This document shows positions 25,023 to 34,149 of a stretch of 64,000 nt of DNA, piece after piece; the stretch's first letter is position 1; the number at the start of each line of letters is the position of its first letter. The position numbers were made by a program, and so were the translations under genes. Under the pieces are notes generated by a model. The model worked only from the letters and a program-made list of their open reading frames with translations. It was not told the DNA's origin and ran no database searches. Source of the DNA: Candidatus Fermentibacteraceae bacterium (GTDB lineage: Bacteria; Fermentibacterota; Fermentibacteria; Fermentibacterales; JCC-6); contig JADGDO010000007.1 in assembly GCA_016744855.1 (NCBI GenBank), forward strand, positions 62,001 through 126,000, given 5' to 3'.

Positions 25023-27309
25023 CCCAGATTATTAAGTGATCAATTGCCTGACCTATTTCTGAAATGGGTACAAATTTCAGTGCGTTTCTCTGTGCTTCAG
25101 GCACTTCCTCCAGATCACGCATGTTCTCAAGAGGCAACAATACCTGTTCGATTCCGGCGGCAAGAGCTCCAAGTACTTTTTCTTTGACCCCTCCAACAGG
25201 AAGAACCATTCCTCTCAGAGTGATTTCTCCGGTAACTGCTGTTAGATTCCGGATGGGTTTCTCGCACAGAGCACTCAGTATAGAAGCAGTAATTGCAACA
25301 CCTGCGGAGGGACCATCTTTGGGTGTAGCCCCTGCTGGAACATGAATATGTATGTCAAAGTCAGACGGATTGTTGCGCAGATCAGTTCTGTTTGATTTTA
25401 TCCAACTCAGAGCCGCCTGAGCGGATTCCTTCATAACATCACCGAGCTGGCCGGTAAGAATGAGTTTCCCTGTACCAGGCAGAAGAAGAGATTCAATCAT
25501 AAGAATTTCGCCACCCACAGATGTCCATGCAAGACCGGTTGCAACCCCTATCGCTGGAGCGGGTAAGGATGATTCTCTAGTAAACTTCCAGGAACCTAGG
25601 TAATCCGGTATGTTTTTCTCTGTTACAGTAACAAGAGCTTTGTTTCCACTTGCAACCTTGACCGCACATTTGCGGCATACTGCACCAATCAAACGTTCAA
25701 GCTCTCTTACACCGGCCTCCCTTGTATACCGCTTAATGATAGAGCGAAGTCCGCTTTCTCTGAATCGAATAAACTTGCCCGAAAGACCTGTTCTGTCTAC
25801 CTGTCTTTTAACCAGGTATCGTTTGGCAATTTCATATTTGTCATCTTCTGTATATCCGGGTATACGGATAATCTCCATTCTGTCTCGCAGAGGTCCGGGA
25901 ATGGTATCCAGAGTGTTTGCTGTGGTGATAAATTTAACTGAACTCAGATCGAATGGAGTGTTCAAATAGTTATCACGGAAAGAAAAATTTTGTTCAGGGT
26001 CGAGAACTTCCAGAAGGGCTGACGTGGGGTCTCCCCTGAAATCTCTTCCTATCTTGTCGATTTCATCAAGCATAAAAACAGGATTAGATGTTCCTGCCTC
26101 TTTCAGACCCTGAATTATTCTTCCGGGCATTGCTCCTATATATGTCTTTCTGTGACCTCTGATCTCTGCTTCGTCATGAACTCCACCAAGACTCAATCGG
26201 ATGAATTTTCTTCCAAGAGCTCTTGCTATAGATCGGCCCATGCTGGTTTTTCCGACGCCGGGAGGACCAACAAAACAGACAATAGGGGCTTTACCCGTTG
26301 GATTAAGTTTTCTGACTGCAAGAAATTCAAGAACTCTCTGCTTAACATCTTTAAGGTCATAGTGGTCCTCATTAAGGATCCGTTCTGCCTCTTCTATATC
26401 AAGACGGTCCTCAGTCATATCCATCCAAGGAAGTTGAAGAATCCATTCAATATAGCTCCGGGCTACCCCAGCTTCGGGAGATCCGGGATGAAGTTTCGAG
26501 AGTCGCTTCAACTCTTCTGCTGCTGCATCTCCTGCAGATTTTGGCAGTTCTTTTCTAGCGAGTTTTTCCGAAAGTTCGAGGAAATCAGGATTAACTGAAG
26601 TACCACCAAGCTCTTTCTGTATTACCTTCATTTTTTCTTTCAGGTAATATTCCTTCTGATCCTGTTCCATTTCCACCCGGACTTGACCCTCAATGTGTTC
26701 TCTGAGCTTCAATCTCTGAATCTCATAGTTCATCATAGATCTCAACAGACGGAATCTAAGTATTATGTCGTCTTCTTCAAGGAAAGTCTGCTTCCTGGAA
26801 ACCGGGGCTTCTAAACCGCTTGCGGCAACAAACCCGAGTCTTTCAGGGTCTCTGAGAAGAGTTATAAGTTGGAGTTCATCCGGTATTCCCGGAGTCAGTT
26901 CCATTATCTTCCGCAGCTGTAACTCGATTGATCTTCGCCAGGCTTCCAGTTCATCAACATTTTCAGGTTGAGTTGTGCTGAGTCTTTCAATTCTGGCACT
27001 GGCAATATCGTCGATTACCATATCTTCAATTATTTTAAATCTGAAGAGCCCTTTCAAGGTTACTCTTACAACATCACCCGGAAATCTGTACAATTTCATT
27101 ATTCCTGCAGCTGTTCCGATCGAATAACGGGCACCTGAAGGAGATTCTGCTACTACTCCGATAATCTTATCGCCATCTACGGCGTGATCAATCATGGCTA
27201 TCATGTCGGGGTCTGTTACGGTAAGAGGAAGGACAGTATGGGGCATTAGGACACCCTGATTGAACAGATGAATCGGTATGATTTCTGGAATATCTCCACC
27301 TTTAGTCAT
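25015..27309 (-). CDS. lon: ATP-dependent protease Lon
   Basis: AAA+ serine protease that removes misfolded and regulatory proteins in the cytoplasm. The order is the LAN substrate-binding domain (1-200), a coiled-coil region (EMEQDQKEYYLKEKMK), Walker A GPPGVGKTSMG near 345, Walker B VFMLDEIDKIG, sensor and C-terminal protease domain. The catalytic Ser is in TPKDGPSAGVAIT and the Lys in PVGGVKEKVLGA. At 764 residues it is a complete LonA, slightly shorter than E. coli Lon (784). It overlaps the small heat-shock gene by 4 bp (ATGA) and so is part of a proteostasis operon. No CIRCE or HrcA-type element is seen upstream. Confidence 0.97.
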   Translation of the reverse strand: MTKGGDIPEIIPIHLFNQGVLMPHTVLPLTVTDPDMIAMIDHAVDGDKIIGVVAESPSGARYSIGTAAGIMKLYRFPGDVVRVTLKGLFRFKIIEDMVIDDIASARIERLSTTQPENVDELEAWRRSIELQLRKIMELTPGIPDELQLITLLRDPERLGFVAASGLEAPVSRKQTFLEEDDIILRFRLLRSMMNYEIQRLKLREHIEGQVRVEMEQDQKEYYLKEKMKVIQKELGGTSVNPDFLELSEKLARKELPKSAGDAAAEELKRLSKLHPGSPEAGVARSYIEWILQLPWMDMTEDRLDIEEAERILNEDHYDLKDVKQRVLEFLAVRKLNPTGKAPIVCFVGPPGVGKTSMGRSIARALGRKFIRLSLGGVHDEAEIRGHRKTYIGAMPGRIIQGLKEAGTSNPVFMLDEIDKIGRDFRGDPTSALLEVLDPEQNFSFRDNYLNTPFDLSSVKFITTANTLDTIPGPLRDRMEIIRIPGYTEDDKYEIAKRYLVKRQVDRTGLSGKFIRFRESGLRSIIKRYTREAGVRELERLIGAVCRKCAVKVASGNKALVTVTEKNIPDYLGSWKFTRESSLPAPAIGVATGLAWTSVGGEILMIESLLLPGTGKLILTGQLGDVMKESAQAALSWIKSNRTDLRNNPSDFDIHIHVPAGATPKDGPSAGVAITASILSALCEKPIRNLTAVTGEITLRGMVLPVGGVKEKVLGALAAGIEQVLLPLENMRDLEEVPEAQRNALKFVPISEIGQAIDHLIIWGD

Positions 27310-27653
27310 AAATTTTCCTCGGACTGGACCGGCACTGCAACCTTAACAGGTTTCTGTTTTGCAAGCTTGATGAAAAGTACACCCACCTTGAGCTCTGCGG
27401 ATACACTGGATGTATCCACCCTGCAGGGAAGATGTATCTCCCGTTGGAATCTGCCTGTCTGAATTTCTATGGCCAGTGCTGTTGCTCCCCGGCAGGGAGT
27501 TTTGCGCACTCCCCATACCTTTACGGTAAGGGGAGTAACCTCAAGTTCTATGTCTTCTCGAACGACTCCCGGCATATCCACGACGACCTCGAACCCCTCA
27601 GTGGTTCCGTAAACATCGGCGTGGAGAATCCAGTTGTCTGAATTTCTATACAT
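27306..27653 (-). CDS. Small heat shock protein (Hsp20/alpha-crystallin family)
   Basis: ATP-independent holdase chaperone, 115 residues. The alpha-crystallin domain covers most of the protein: ADVYGTTEGFEVVVDMPGV and REDIELEVTPLTVKVWGVR, then RFQREIHLPCRVD and AELKVGVLFIKLAKQ, where the usual 'GVL.i.lPK' motif is present in form. N- and C-terminal extensions are very short, and a C-terminal I-x-I-type motif may be VAVPVQ. Coupled to lon by ATGA, it would hold unfolded clients close to the protease that removes them. It starts 5 bp after the TonB-C protein gene. Confidence 0.9.
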   Translation of the reverse strand: MYRNSDNWILHADVYGTTEGFEVVVDMPGVVREDIELEVTPLTVKVWGVRKTPCRGATALAIEIQTGRFQREIHLPCRVDTSSVSAELKVGVLFIKLAKQKPVKVAVPVQSEENL

Positions 27654-27658
27654 TATCT

Positions 27659-29890
27659 CTACTCTACATCGAAACGAACTTGTACCTGCGTAGTCAACTC
27701 AATTGGTACACCGCCCTGTGATGCAGGGTTAAACACCCACTGGCTAACTGCATCCTGTGCAGCAGCTCCGCATCCCAAACCAAGCTCGTCATTTACAATT
27801 GTTACGTTCTGAACTGTTCCGTCAGTTCCAACAAGAACATCAAGAGTTACATAACCGTGAACGTCTCCCATATCACTGGCAAGGCCGGGAACCTGAGGGC
27901 CAACCTGTGAAATAGGGAATGGAGGAATAACAGGCTGTTCTTCTTCGATTTCCTCCGGCTGATCAGGCTGAGCTTCAGCTGCAGTATACCTTATACTGGC
28001 ATCCTCACCTGCGGCAATGGTCACGGTGCTTGTCTGATCTTCATAATCCGGATTTGTAAGCAGAACTGTGTGCGAACCTTCTTCGAGTTCTATAGGCGCC
28101 ATAGGCGTCTGGCCCATTGCAACACCATCGATAGAAACGTTGGCCCATGGTTCTGGTGCAATTAGAAGTCTTCCGATTGTTGGTATTTCAACTGGAGATA
28201 CTGTTGCACTGTATCCGGCGACATCAAGAGTAATGTTTCTGGACCAACTCTCGAAATTTTCCACTTCCACCCGGAGTGTATGATTTCCGAAAGGTAGAAC
28301 TTCGCTTATTCTTCGAACACCAGTGCCTACCCTGTTACCGTCAATAAAGAAGGTGCCGGAGCCTGGGATTTCTCCTGCAAGAGCAAGAGTTACCTGAGAT
28401 TCTTCCTGCGAAAGTAGAGCGAGTGAAATTTGAAGAGGCTCATCAGAGTAATCCACAAGAATAGACTCAGGAACAGAATTGAAGCCCTCTTCCATGGCCT
28501 GGAAAACATGCATACCGGTGAGAAGCTCAATGGTGCTCTCTACTTCTTCACCGTCAACAAGCCAGACAACTACGCCATCACCGGCACCAGAAGCCTGCAT
28601 GGTTACCTGAACAGTGCTGGTTCCAATGGGGTTAAGAACGATAGAGTCAGCTGCTTCCTCACCACTTTCGAAAACTACACTTCCCGTGTAAGTTTCAAAT
28701 CCTGCTGAGCGTACCTCTATGATTCGAGGTCCTTCTGAAGAACCTTCAACAACGAAAGAACCGTCAGGAAGAAGGGGTGCTGACTGTCCGTCAATTGTAA
28801 CAGAATAATCTTCAACACCAACACCGCTAACCGAATAGGAAGCGCTGTAGGGCTCAAATACTGCGACGTCATCCACTGGAACGTCTTCAGTTACCGTTGA
28901 GCCACCAAATGGTTTTACAACAAAGAATACCACAAGAAGTGCGATCACAACGATGGCAGCTACTATTAGACCAATAGGCTTTTTCTTCTCGGGTTTATCT
29001 TCGGATTTATCTTCTTTAGTTTCTTTGGAACTTTTGGAACTTCCAGCGACGGCAACAGGAGCAACAGCAGCTTTACCGGCTTTCCCCCCTGCGAGTTTCT
29101 CCAGTCGGCCGACCAGCTCTTTGATAGTAGCATTCTCTGGATGCTTCTTGCGAGCTGCCCTGGCTTCATCCAAAGCACTTGAGAAATCGCTCCGGGATAT
29201 TTTGCCACGGATAGAAATGATAGCTGCGTCTGCAGGAGATGTTTTTTCTTTCTTGGCTGGAGCAACAACAGTCTCTTCAACCTCGATGACATCCTCAAGC
29301 TCTATATCTTCAATTTCCTCGATCTGCTCGACAGAACTATCGCCAGCCGTGGGCTGATACTCCTCAAGTTTATCGAGAAGATCTGATAGAACGGGAGCAC
29401 TTGGCCATGTCTTGAAAATTGCTCTGGCATTTTTTACTGCTGTAGCGGGATCTCCGTCGAGAAGTTTGGCAAGCGCAAGATCATAAAGATTGTCTGTTTT
29501 TATCTGTCTTCTCACTGTGACAATTTTGCGACGAACCAGCTTATTATCAGGATCGTGCCTTCTGGCTCTCTCCAGCTCCTGTAGAGCACGCACTTCGTCA
29601 CCCTGCCTGAATGCATCTTCTGATCGTTCGATACACTCGTCAACAAAGTCACCGGAGGAAACAGATTTTCCCGCTTTGTGAGTTCGAGAATCTCGTGTTT
29701 TCTTGAAATTGCGCATAGCGACAACTTCTCGCTCAATATCGGATATTCTCTTTTTTACCGGTTTGTTACCCGGATCAATGTCAAGAACCTTGTGTAGTTC
29801 GGTAAGCGCTTTCTGCCTTTCGCCCTTTTGAACAAGTTCTTCGGCAGAATTGATAAGTCGCTGAATCCTAGCATTTTCGCTTGCTGCCAT
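27659..29890 (-). CDS. TPR / PEGA / TonB-C-terminal domain membrane protein
   Basis: A 743-residue protein with one membrane span (about 305-327, GLIVAAIVVIALLVVFFVV). The N-terminal 290 residues are cytoplasmic TPR-like helices (AEELVQKGERQKALTELHKV and two similar stretches). The periplasmic side has repeated beta modules, including PEGA-like domains (RLLIAPEPWANVSIDGVAMG and neighbours), an acidic Pro-rich linker, and a TonB C-terminal domain over the last 80 residues (VTLDVLVGTDGTVQNVTIV ... QWVFNPASQGGVP). The TonB-C form resembles the stand-alone domain of many FCB proteins rather than a classic energy transducer. An 8-base G run lies directly before the ATG. The 104-bp space upstream contains a lone TTGACA at 29977-29982 without a clear -10. 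Confidence 0.85.
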   Translation of the reverse strand: MAASENARIQRLINSAEELVQKGERQKALTELHKVLDIDPGNKPVKKRISDIEREVVAMRNFKKTRDSRTHKAGKSVSSGDFVDECIERSEDAFRQGDEVRALQELERARRHDPDNKLVRRKIVTVRRQIKTDNLYDLALAKLLDGDPATAVKNARAIFKTWPSAPVLSDLLDKLEEYQPTAGDSSVEQIEEIEDIELEDVIEVEETVVAPAKKEKTSPADAAIISIRGKISRSDFSSALDEARAARKKHPENATIKELVGRLEKLAGGKAGKAAVAPVAVAGSSKSSKETKEDKSEDKPEKKKPIGLIVAAIVVIALLVVFFVVKPFGGSTVTEDVPVDDVAVFEPYSASYSVSGVGVEDYSVTIDGQSAPLLPDGSFVVEGSSEGPRIIEVRSAGFETYTGSVVFESGEEAADSIVLNPIGTSTVQVTMQASGAGDGVVVWLVDGEEVESTIELLTGMHVFQAMEEGFNSVPESILVDYSDEPLQISLALLSQEESQVTLALAGEIPGSGTFFIDGNRVGTGVRRISEVLPFGNHTLRVEVENFESWSRNITLDVAGYSATVSPVEIPTIGRLLIAPEPWANVSIDGVAMGQTPMAPIELEEGSHTVLLTNPDYEDQTSTVTIAAGEDASIRYTAAEAQPDQPEEIEEEQPVIPPFPISQVGPQVPGLASDMGDVHGYVTLDVLVGTDGTVQNVTIVNDELGLGCGAAAQDAVSQWVFNPASQGGVPIELTTQVQVRFDVE

Positions 29891-29891
29891 G

Positions 29892-29899
29892 CCCCCCCC
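29892..29899 (-). repeat. G8 homopolymer in the ribosome-binding position
   Basis: Eight consecutive G residues on the coding strand end two bases before the ATG at 29890 and serve as, or replace, the Shine-Dalgarno sequence of the TPR/PEGA/TonB-C gene. Runs of this length can gain or lose a base during replication, which would alter spacing to the start codon. Whether it varies cannot be seen from one sequence. Confidence 0.6.
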
Positions 29900-29994
29900 A
29901 GTAGCTCATGCGAGCCACAAAGAATAATCGTTTAGAAATTCCTACCCTGTAACACATAAAAGTATCAGTCTGAGAGGCGGTGTCAAGCCCCTCT

Positions 29995-32046
29995 TTATAC
30001 GCCGGTAAATGACATCTCTCCGTACCTCCACATTTGGCCTTTCATCAGTGTTTCAATTCTTCGTAATGGAATGGGAGACATCTTACTAACCTCTCGCAAA
30101 AGATGTCCGTCTGTTGAAAGGTCAGCCACTCTGAACTTTGGAATACCATGCTGAGCCTTACCCAGAACCTGTCCGGGCCCCCGCATTGTAAGATCCTTTT
30201 CCGCTATAACGAACCCGTTTGAGGTCGAAGCAAGCAGATGAAGCCTTTCCAAAGAAATATGCGATGCTCCTTCACAGGGCACAAGAAAACACCAGGCATT
30301 TCTTCCACCTCTACCAACCCTGCCCCGGAGTTGATGAAGCTGGCTGAGACCGAATCGTTCTGCGTTTGCAACCAGCATCACAGTTGCTTCTGGAACATCA
30401 ATCCCGACTTCTATTACAGTCGTACTTACCAGAACTGAAATTTCCCCTCTGGTAAACTTCTCCGTAACAGCAATTTTCTCAGAAGCAGCCATGCTTCCAT
30501 GAAGCAAACCTGTTCCGAATTCAGCCAGTGGTCCGTTGCGCACAGTTTCATATGCCGAGGCAGCATCTTTAAGATCACTCAACTCAGAAGCTTCCTTAAG
30601 AGGGTAAACCAGGAAGACGCGTTCTCCCTCTTGCAACCGTTTCAAGATAAACTGAAAGACACTCCCCCTGTCTGAATGTGCAACTACCCTGGTTTCTGTA
30701 AATCCTCTTCCTGGAGGCATCTTGTCTATAACTGACACATCAAGATCTCCATAGAAAGCCATAGCAAGGGTTCTAGGAATGGGAGTTGCAGACATCACCA
30801 AAGCGTGGGGTCTCGGATTCCTTGATTCAAGAAGCCTCTCCCTCTGAGCAACACCGAAGCGATGTTGTTCATCGATTACAAGAAGTGCCAAAGAGTCAAG
30901 AGGAACCCAGTCCTCAAGTATAGCATGTGTACCTATAAGGATTGACCCCGACTCCTCCTTCAGCAATTCTGCGGTCTTCCTTCTTGCTGCAGTCGTGGTA
31001 CCTCCGGTAAGAATATGAACCTCCAAATTAAAACTGCTGCAGAATCGACTCAAGTTGGAATAATGCTGTACGGCCAATACCTCGGTGGGAGCGAGAATTG
31101 CGGCCAGTTTCCCGGACAGGGCAGTAGCAATGCATGCATATGCTGCGACAACGGTCTTCCCCGAACCCACATCACCCTGAAGAAGTCTTCTCATAGGGGA
31201 ATTGTTGCAAAGATCTGTGGAAACTTCATCACAGACTTGCCTCTGGGCTGATGTAAGAGACCATGGCAGAGTGGATTCAAAATCACTAACAGGAAAAGAA
31301 GATATTGGAATTCCGTGGTCGCTTCTGCTTTTCTCCCTTACTGCAGAGAGAATAGAGCGATAAAGGAACAACTCCTCCAGAGCAAGAAGATTCAGTGCTT
31401 TCTTACTTTCCTCTGGCGAAGTGGGGTTGTGAGCAGCCTTGAAAACCTCCCAGCGTCCTGGAAATCCAGCAGACGTTACAATCCCTGGAGGAAGAATATC
31501 AACCAGAGAACCTTTAACAGAGTCAAGAGCTGATTCAATAAGTTTTCTTATTGTTCCCTGAGTAATTCCCGCGGTAAGAGGATAGACAGGAAGCATGCCC
31601 GGCGCTTCCGCCAGAGTAACGGCATCCCTTGAAAAATACAGCTCAGGATGAACAATGTTGTACCCTCTGAAAGACTCGACCTTGCCGCAAGCCAGAACAC
31701 TCATCCCCGGTTCCAGTTTAGATCCTGGGAAACCTGCTCTGAAAAATGTTAATTTGATACTTCCGGTTTCATCAGAGATTACCGCCGTTAGAGAAGGTCC
31801 TCTTCCCCTTCCCCTTCCCCTTCGCGCACGGTTGATGCTGACTACCTTACCGCAAACAACAGCATCAGCCCCCGGTTGCAGCCCGGAAACAGGTGAAATG
31901 GATCTTCTGTCAAGATGTCTGATTGGAATATGCATCAGCAAGTCGCCGATTGTTACTATAGAAAGACGCTTAAGAAGAGCTTTTTTAGCTCCTCCAACTC
32001 CCTTCAGACAACTCACACTTTCATCAGTTCTCAGGTGATTCTCCAT
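29995..32046 (-). CDS. recG: ATP-dependent DNA helicase RecG
   Basis: Branch-migrating helicase that processes stalled forks and Holliday junctions. 683 residues, the usual size. It has an N-terminal helix-hairpin region (CLKGVGGAKKALLKRL), a wedge/OB domain (about 60-160), Walker A GDVGSGKTVVAAYA near 290, DEQHRFGVAQRERLL, SATPIPRTLAM, and the helicase C domain with LLHGSMAASEK, VSTTVIEVGIDVPEA and HQLRGRVGRG. The OB region contains an unusual RRGRGRGRG run encoded by a hexamer repeat (31803-31823). The ATG at 32046 has no clear ribosome site, and the gene is divergent from a TPR gene with only 76 bp between them. Confidence 0.97.
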   Translation of the reverse strand: MENHLRTDESVSCLKGVGGAKKALLKRLSIVTIGDLLMHIPIRHLDRRSISPVSGLQPGADAVVCGKVVSINRARRGRGRGRGPSLTAVISDETGSIKLTFFRAGFPGSKLEPGMSVLACGKVESFRGYNIVHPELYFSRDAVTLAEAPGMLPVYPLTAGITQGTIRKLIESALDSVKGSLVDILPPGIVTSAGFPGRWEVFKAAHNPTSPEESKKALNLLALEELFLYRSILSAVREKSRSDHGIPISSFPVSDFESTLPWSLTSAQRQVCDEVSTDLCNNSPMRRLLQGDVGSGKTVVAAYACIATALSGKLAAILAPTEVLAVQHYSNLSRFCSSFNLEVHILTGGTTTAARRKTAELLKEESGSILIGTHAILEDWVPLDSLALLVIDEQHRFGVAQRERLLESRNPRPHALVMSATPIPRTLAMAFYGDLDVSVIDKMPPGRGFTETRVVAHSDRGSVFQFILKRLQEGERVFLVYPLKEASELSDLKDAASAYETVRNGPLAEFGTGLLHGSMAASEKIAVTEKFTRGEISVLVSTTVIEVGIDVPEATVMLVANAERFGLSQLHQLRGRVGRGGRNAWCFLVPCEGASHISLERLHLLASTSNGFVIAEKDLTMRGPGQVLGKAQHGIPKFRVADLSTDGHLLREVSKMSPIPLRRIETLMKGQMWRYGEMSFTGV
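31803..31823. repeat. TTCCCC hexamer microsatellite inside recG
   Basis: Three perfect TTCCCC units plus a partial fourth on the plus strand, encoding alternating Arg-Gly in the RecG wedge/OB domain. Gain or loss of units would stay in frame and only change the length of the Arg-Gly tract. Confidence 0.85.
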
Positions 32047-32053
32047 TCAGGGG

Positions 32054-32080
32054 TTGACGATGGCTTTTAAAATGTATAAT
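32054..32080 (+). promoter_or_regulatory. Promoter of the 32123 TPR gene
   Basis: TTGACG (32054-32059) and a perfect TATAAT (32075-32080) are separated by 15 bp, a little short but usable. The predicted start near 32087 leaves a leader of about 36 nt that contains GGAGG before the ATG at 32123. The same interval must also carry the recG promoter on the other strand, for which I see no good match. Confidence 0.5.
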
Positions 32081-32122
32081 TCTGGCCTTACTATTAAGAC
32101 ACTCAATGGAGGTAAAACCTTG

Positions 32123-32638
32123 ATGAGCGAGCTGAAATCAATACAGATTGAACTTGAAAAGAAGATAGCAAACGACTTGGAAGATGTCGATGCGAGATTA
32201 AGCCTCGCCAGCATGTACATGTCGGACAACAATCCTGAAGCGGCATTTCCCCTTTACTACGAAATACTCAACTTCGATCCGGAGAATGCAGAAGCATACA
32301 TGGGACTGGGTCTTGCTTGGGGTTTCTCGATTCTGGAAAACATACCCGCTGTTGAACTCCATGGAGAAGATGTAGACGAAGAGGAGCTCCTGATAAAATC
32401 GATCGAGTTCCTGGAGCGCTCAATTGAACTTGATCCCGAGACAACCACTTCTCTTAATGCCCTTGCCCGCCTCTACATAGTCAGAAGTCTTGAAGACGAG
32501 GCAATCGACATGTTCAAGCAATCTTTGCTTATAGATCAGGCTCAGCATGATGTTCTGGAAGAACTTCAAAAGCTTACGGGAACACCAGTCTGGAAGCTGC
32601 TGGAAAAAGATGTTTATATGGGAGATTTTGAGGAGTGA
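32123..32638 (+). CDS. TPR-repeat protein
   Basis: A 171-residue cytoplasmic protein, very acidic, made of tetratricopeptide repeats: SLASMYMSDNNPEAAFPLYYEILNF is typical (first part LASMYMSDNNPEAAFPLYY), followed by AEAYMGLGLAWGF, then LERSIELDPETTTSLNALA and DEAIDMFKQSLLIDQAQHD. TPR arrays hold partner proteins, and no catalytic motif is present. An open frame exists back to 32054, but the ATG at 32123 follows GGAGG and leaves room for the TATAAT promoter, so it is preferred; an in-frame TTG at 32120 is another option. The next gene (T9SS substrate) follows after 77 bp and may be transcribed separately. Confidence 0.85.
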   Translation: MSELKSIQIELEKKIANDLEDVDARLSLASMYMSDNNPEAAFPLYYEILNFDPENAEAYMGLGLAWGFSILENIPAVELHGEDVDEEELLIKSIEFLERSIELDPETTTSLNALARLYIVRSLEDEAIDMFKQSLLIDQAQHDVLEELQKLTGTPVWKLLEKDVYMGDFEE

Positions 32639-32656
32639 ACACATTTACTGCTGGGG

Positions 32657-32665
32657 TGTTATACT
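32657..32665 (+). promoter_or_regulatory. Possible extended -10 promoter for the T9SS substrate gene
   Basis: TGTTATACT (32657-32665) fits an extended -10 element (TG-n-TATACT). No -35 match is seen at the right spacing. It lies 51 bp upstream of the ATG at 32716 within the 77-bp gap after the TPR gene. Confidence 0.4.
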
Positions 32666-32715
32666 CTTGCAGTTCGTGTAGTTGAGATTTTGTTTTCCGC
32701 AAGAGAGGTATTTCA

Positions 32716-34149
32716 ATGAAAATTCTTCATAATTTTGCCAGAGTTGCTGTCGTTTTTCTTCTTTGTTCACCAGCCCTTTCGGACGGATGGGCAGAAGACT
32801 ACCTTGTCGGTCACTTCCTCCAAGGTATTGTTGTTACAGGTGAAGGTTATTCAAGCTTCGAATGCCTCTATGGAACCGATGATGATATGCTGGTTACTTT
32901 TGTCAACCATCAGGGCGTCTCTCGCTCGGGAGACATTCTTACATTAAACAAATCCTTTAACAACGGATACACCTGGACCCGCACAAACACAGCTATACAG
33001 GGTGGCGGTAACACACTTCTCTCCCCATCATTCGCACCGATTCCGGGTACAGATACCCTTCTGGTTGCTATTGTTACAGACTTCAACACCGATGCTTCAA
33101 ACACTCTTGATACATACAAATACACTTATGCAAACAATATTACTTACCATCGTTGGAGTCAGGCGGACTACTCCTATCCTGGCGCACAGGAACCTGTTTC
33201 CTGTTTTGTTCTGAATAATGAAGTTTCAGGAGAAATTTGGCTGTTTGCAGAGAGTTCAAATAACTGGCTCTACTTAACCAGATCTTCAGATGGAACAACT
33301 TGGTCTTCTTCTGTACCGGTAGCCGCAAATGTTTCCAGACCGAGTGCTGTCGTCTCCAGCGACGGCCAGGTAGCTGTAACTTGGACCAATTCAATATCAC
33401 ACACAATATTGTGTTCAATAGCTTCCCCCTCAGCAACCTTCTCCCCTGCAGTGACTGTATCGGAAAGCGGTGCTGAACTAGCTTCTCCTGTTCCCGGCTG
33501 GGAACACATAGGAAATGAAAATCTGGGAATCGTCTGGCACAGCGAAGAGGGTGAATCCTACATCACAATTTCTGAGGACCAGGGAGATTCATGGGGAGAC
33601 AGTCACCCTATTGGAACTGGTGTTTACCCCTATATCAATAGTTTTGAAGGCACACGAAGAATGGCGGTATGCTATACATCCACCGATGGTGATGTATACG
33701 TAACCAATGCTCTGACAATAAATGCAGTTCCATCAGCAACATTTGTCGCTCGCAGCCATCACGAAGCATACTCAGGGGCTTCCTCACGAGTTGTTTACGG
33801 CGAGGAACCGGGTCAGCTTGCTCTTTTCTTCCTCTCTCCGGCAGTCAATGATCTCTGGGTTACAAGCTCAAGATTTATTGCCGGGATAGAAGAACCTGAA
33901 ACATCCGATAATTATACTGTTACAGCAGGACCCAATCCTGGTGCTGGTTCAATTACAGTTTCTTCAACTGGATTTGGGGACAGTGTTGAATACAGTATCT
34001 ACAGCATCAACGGAAGACTTGTAGATCATGTTCAGCCACATAACGGAAATGCATTCCTGGTAGATGCAGGATCATTCCCGGCAGGTATGTACACTATCGT
34101 TGCTTCTGGGAACGGCAGAACAGCCAGCTGCAGAATTGTCAGATTCTAG
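32716..34149 (+). CDS. Secreted beta-propeller-like protein with type IX secretion C-terminal sorting domain
   Basis: A 477-residue exported protein. A signal peptide covers residues 1-26 (FARVAVVFLLCSPALSDG). Residues 30-390 contain BNR/sialidase-like repeats with Asp-box forms (NKSFNNGYTWTRTN, LTRSSDGTTWSSS, ISEDQGDSWGD), typical of beta-propellers that bind or cut glycans; I see no sialidase catalytic set. The last 80 residues are a type A T9SS sorting domain: TAGPNPGAGSITVSSTG, VEYSIYSINGRLVDH, SFPAGMYTIVASGNGR ending in a basic residue near the C-terminus. That implies export across the outer membrane by the type IX system. It converges on, and overlaps by 11 bp, the panE-like gene. Confidence 0.88.
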   Translation: MKILHNFARVAVVFLLCSPALSDGWAEDYLVGHFLQGIVVTGEGYSSFECLYGTDDDMLVTFVNHQGVSRSGDILTLNKSFNNGYTWTRTNTAIQGGGNTLLSPSFAPIPGTDTLLVAIVTDFNTDASNTLDTYKYTYANNITYHRWSQADYSYPGAQEPVSCFVLNNEVSGEIWLFAESSNNWLYLTRSSDGTTWSSSVPVAANVSRPSAVVSSDGQVAVTWTNSISHTILCSIASPSATFSPAVTVSESGAELASPVPGWEHIGNENLGIVWHSEEGESYITISEDQGDSWGDSHPIGTGVYPYINSFEGTRRMAVCYTSTDGDVYVTNALTINAVPSATFVARSHHEAYSGASSRVVYGEEPGQLALFFLSPAVNDLWVTSSRFIAGIEEPETSDNYTVTAGPNPGAGSITVSSTGFGDSVEYSIYSINGRLVDHVQPHNGNAFLVDAGSFPAGMYTIVASGNGRTASCRIVRF

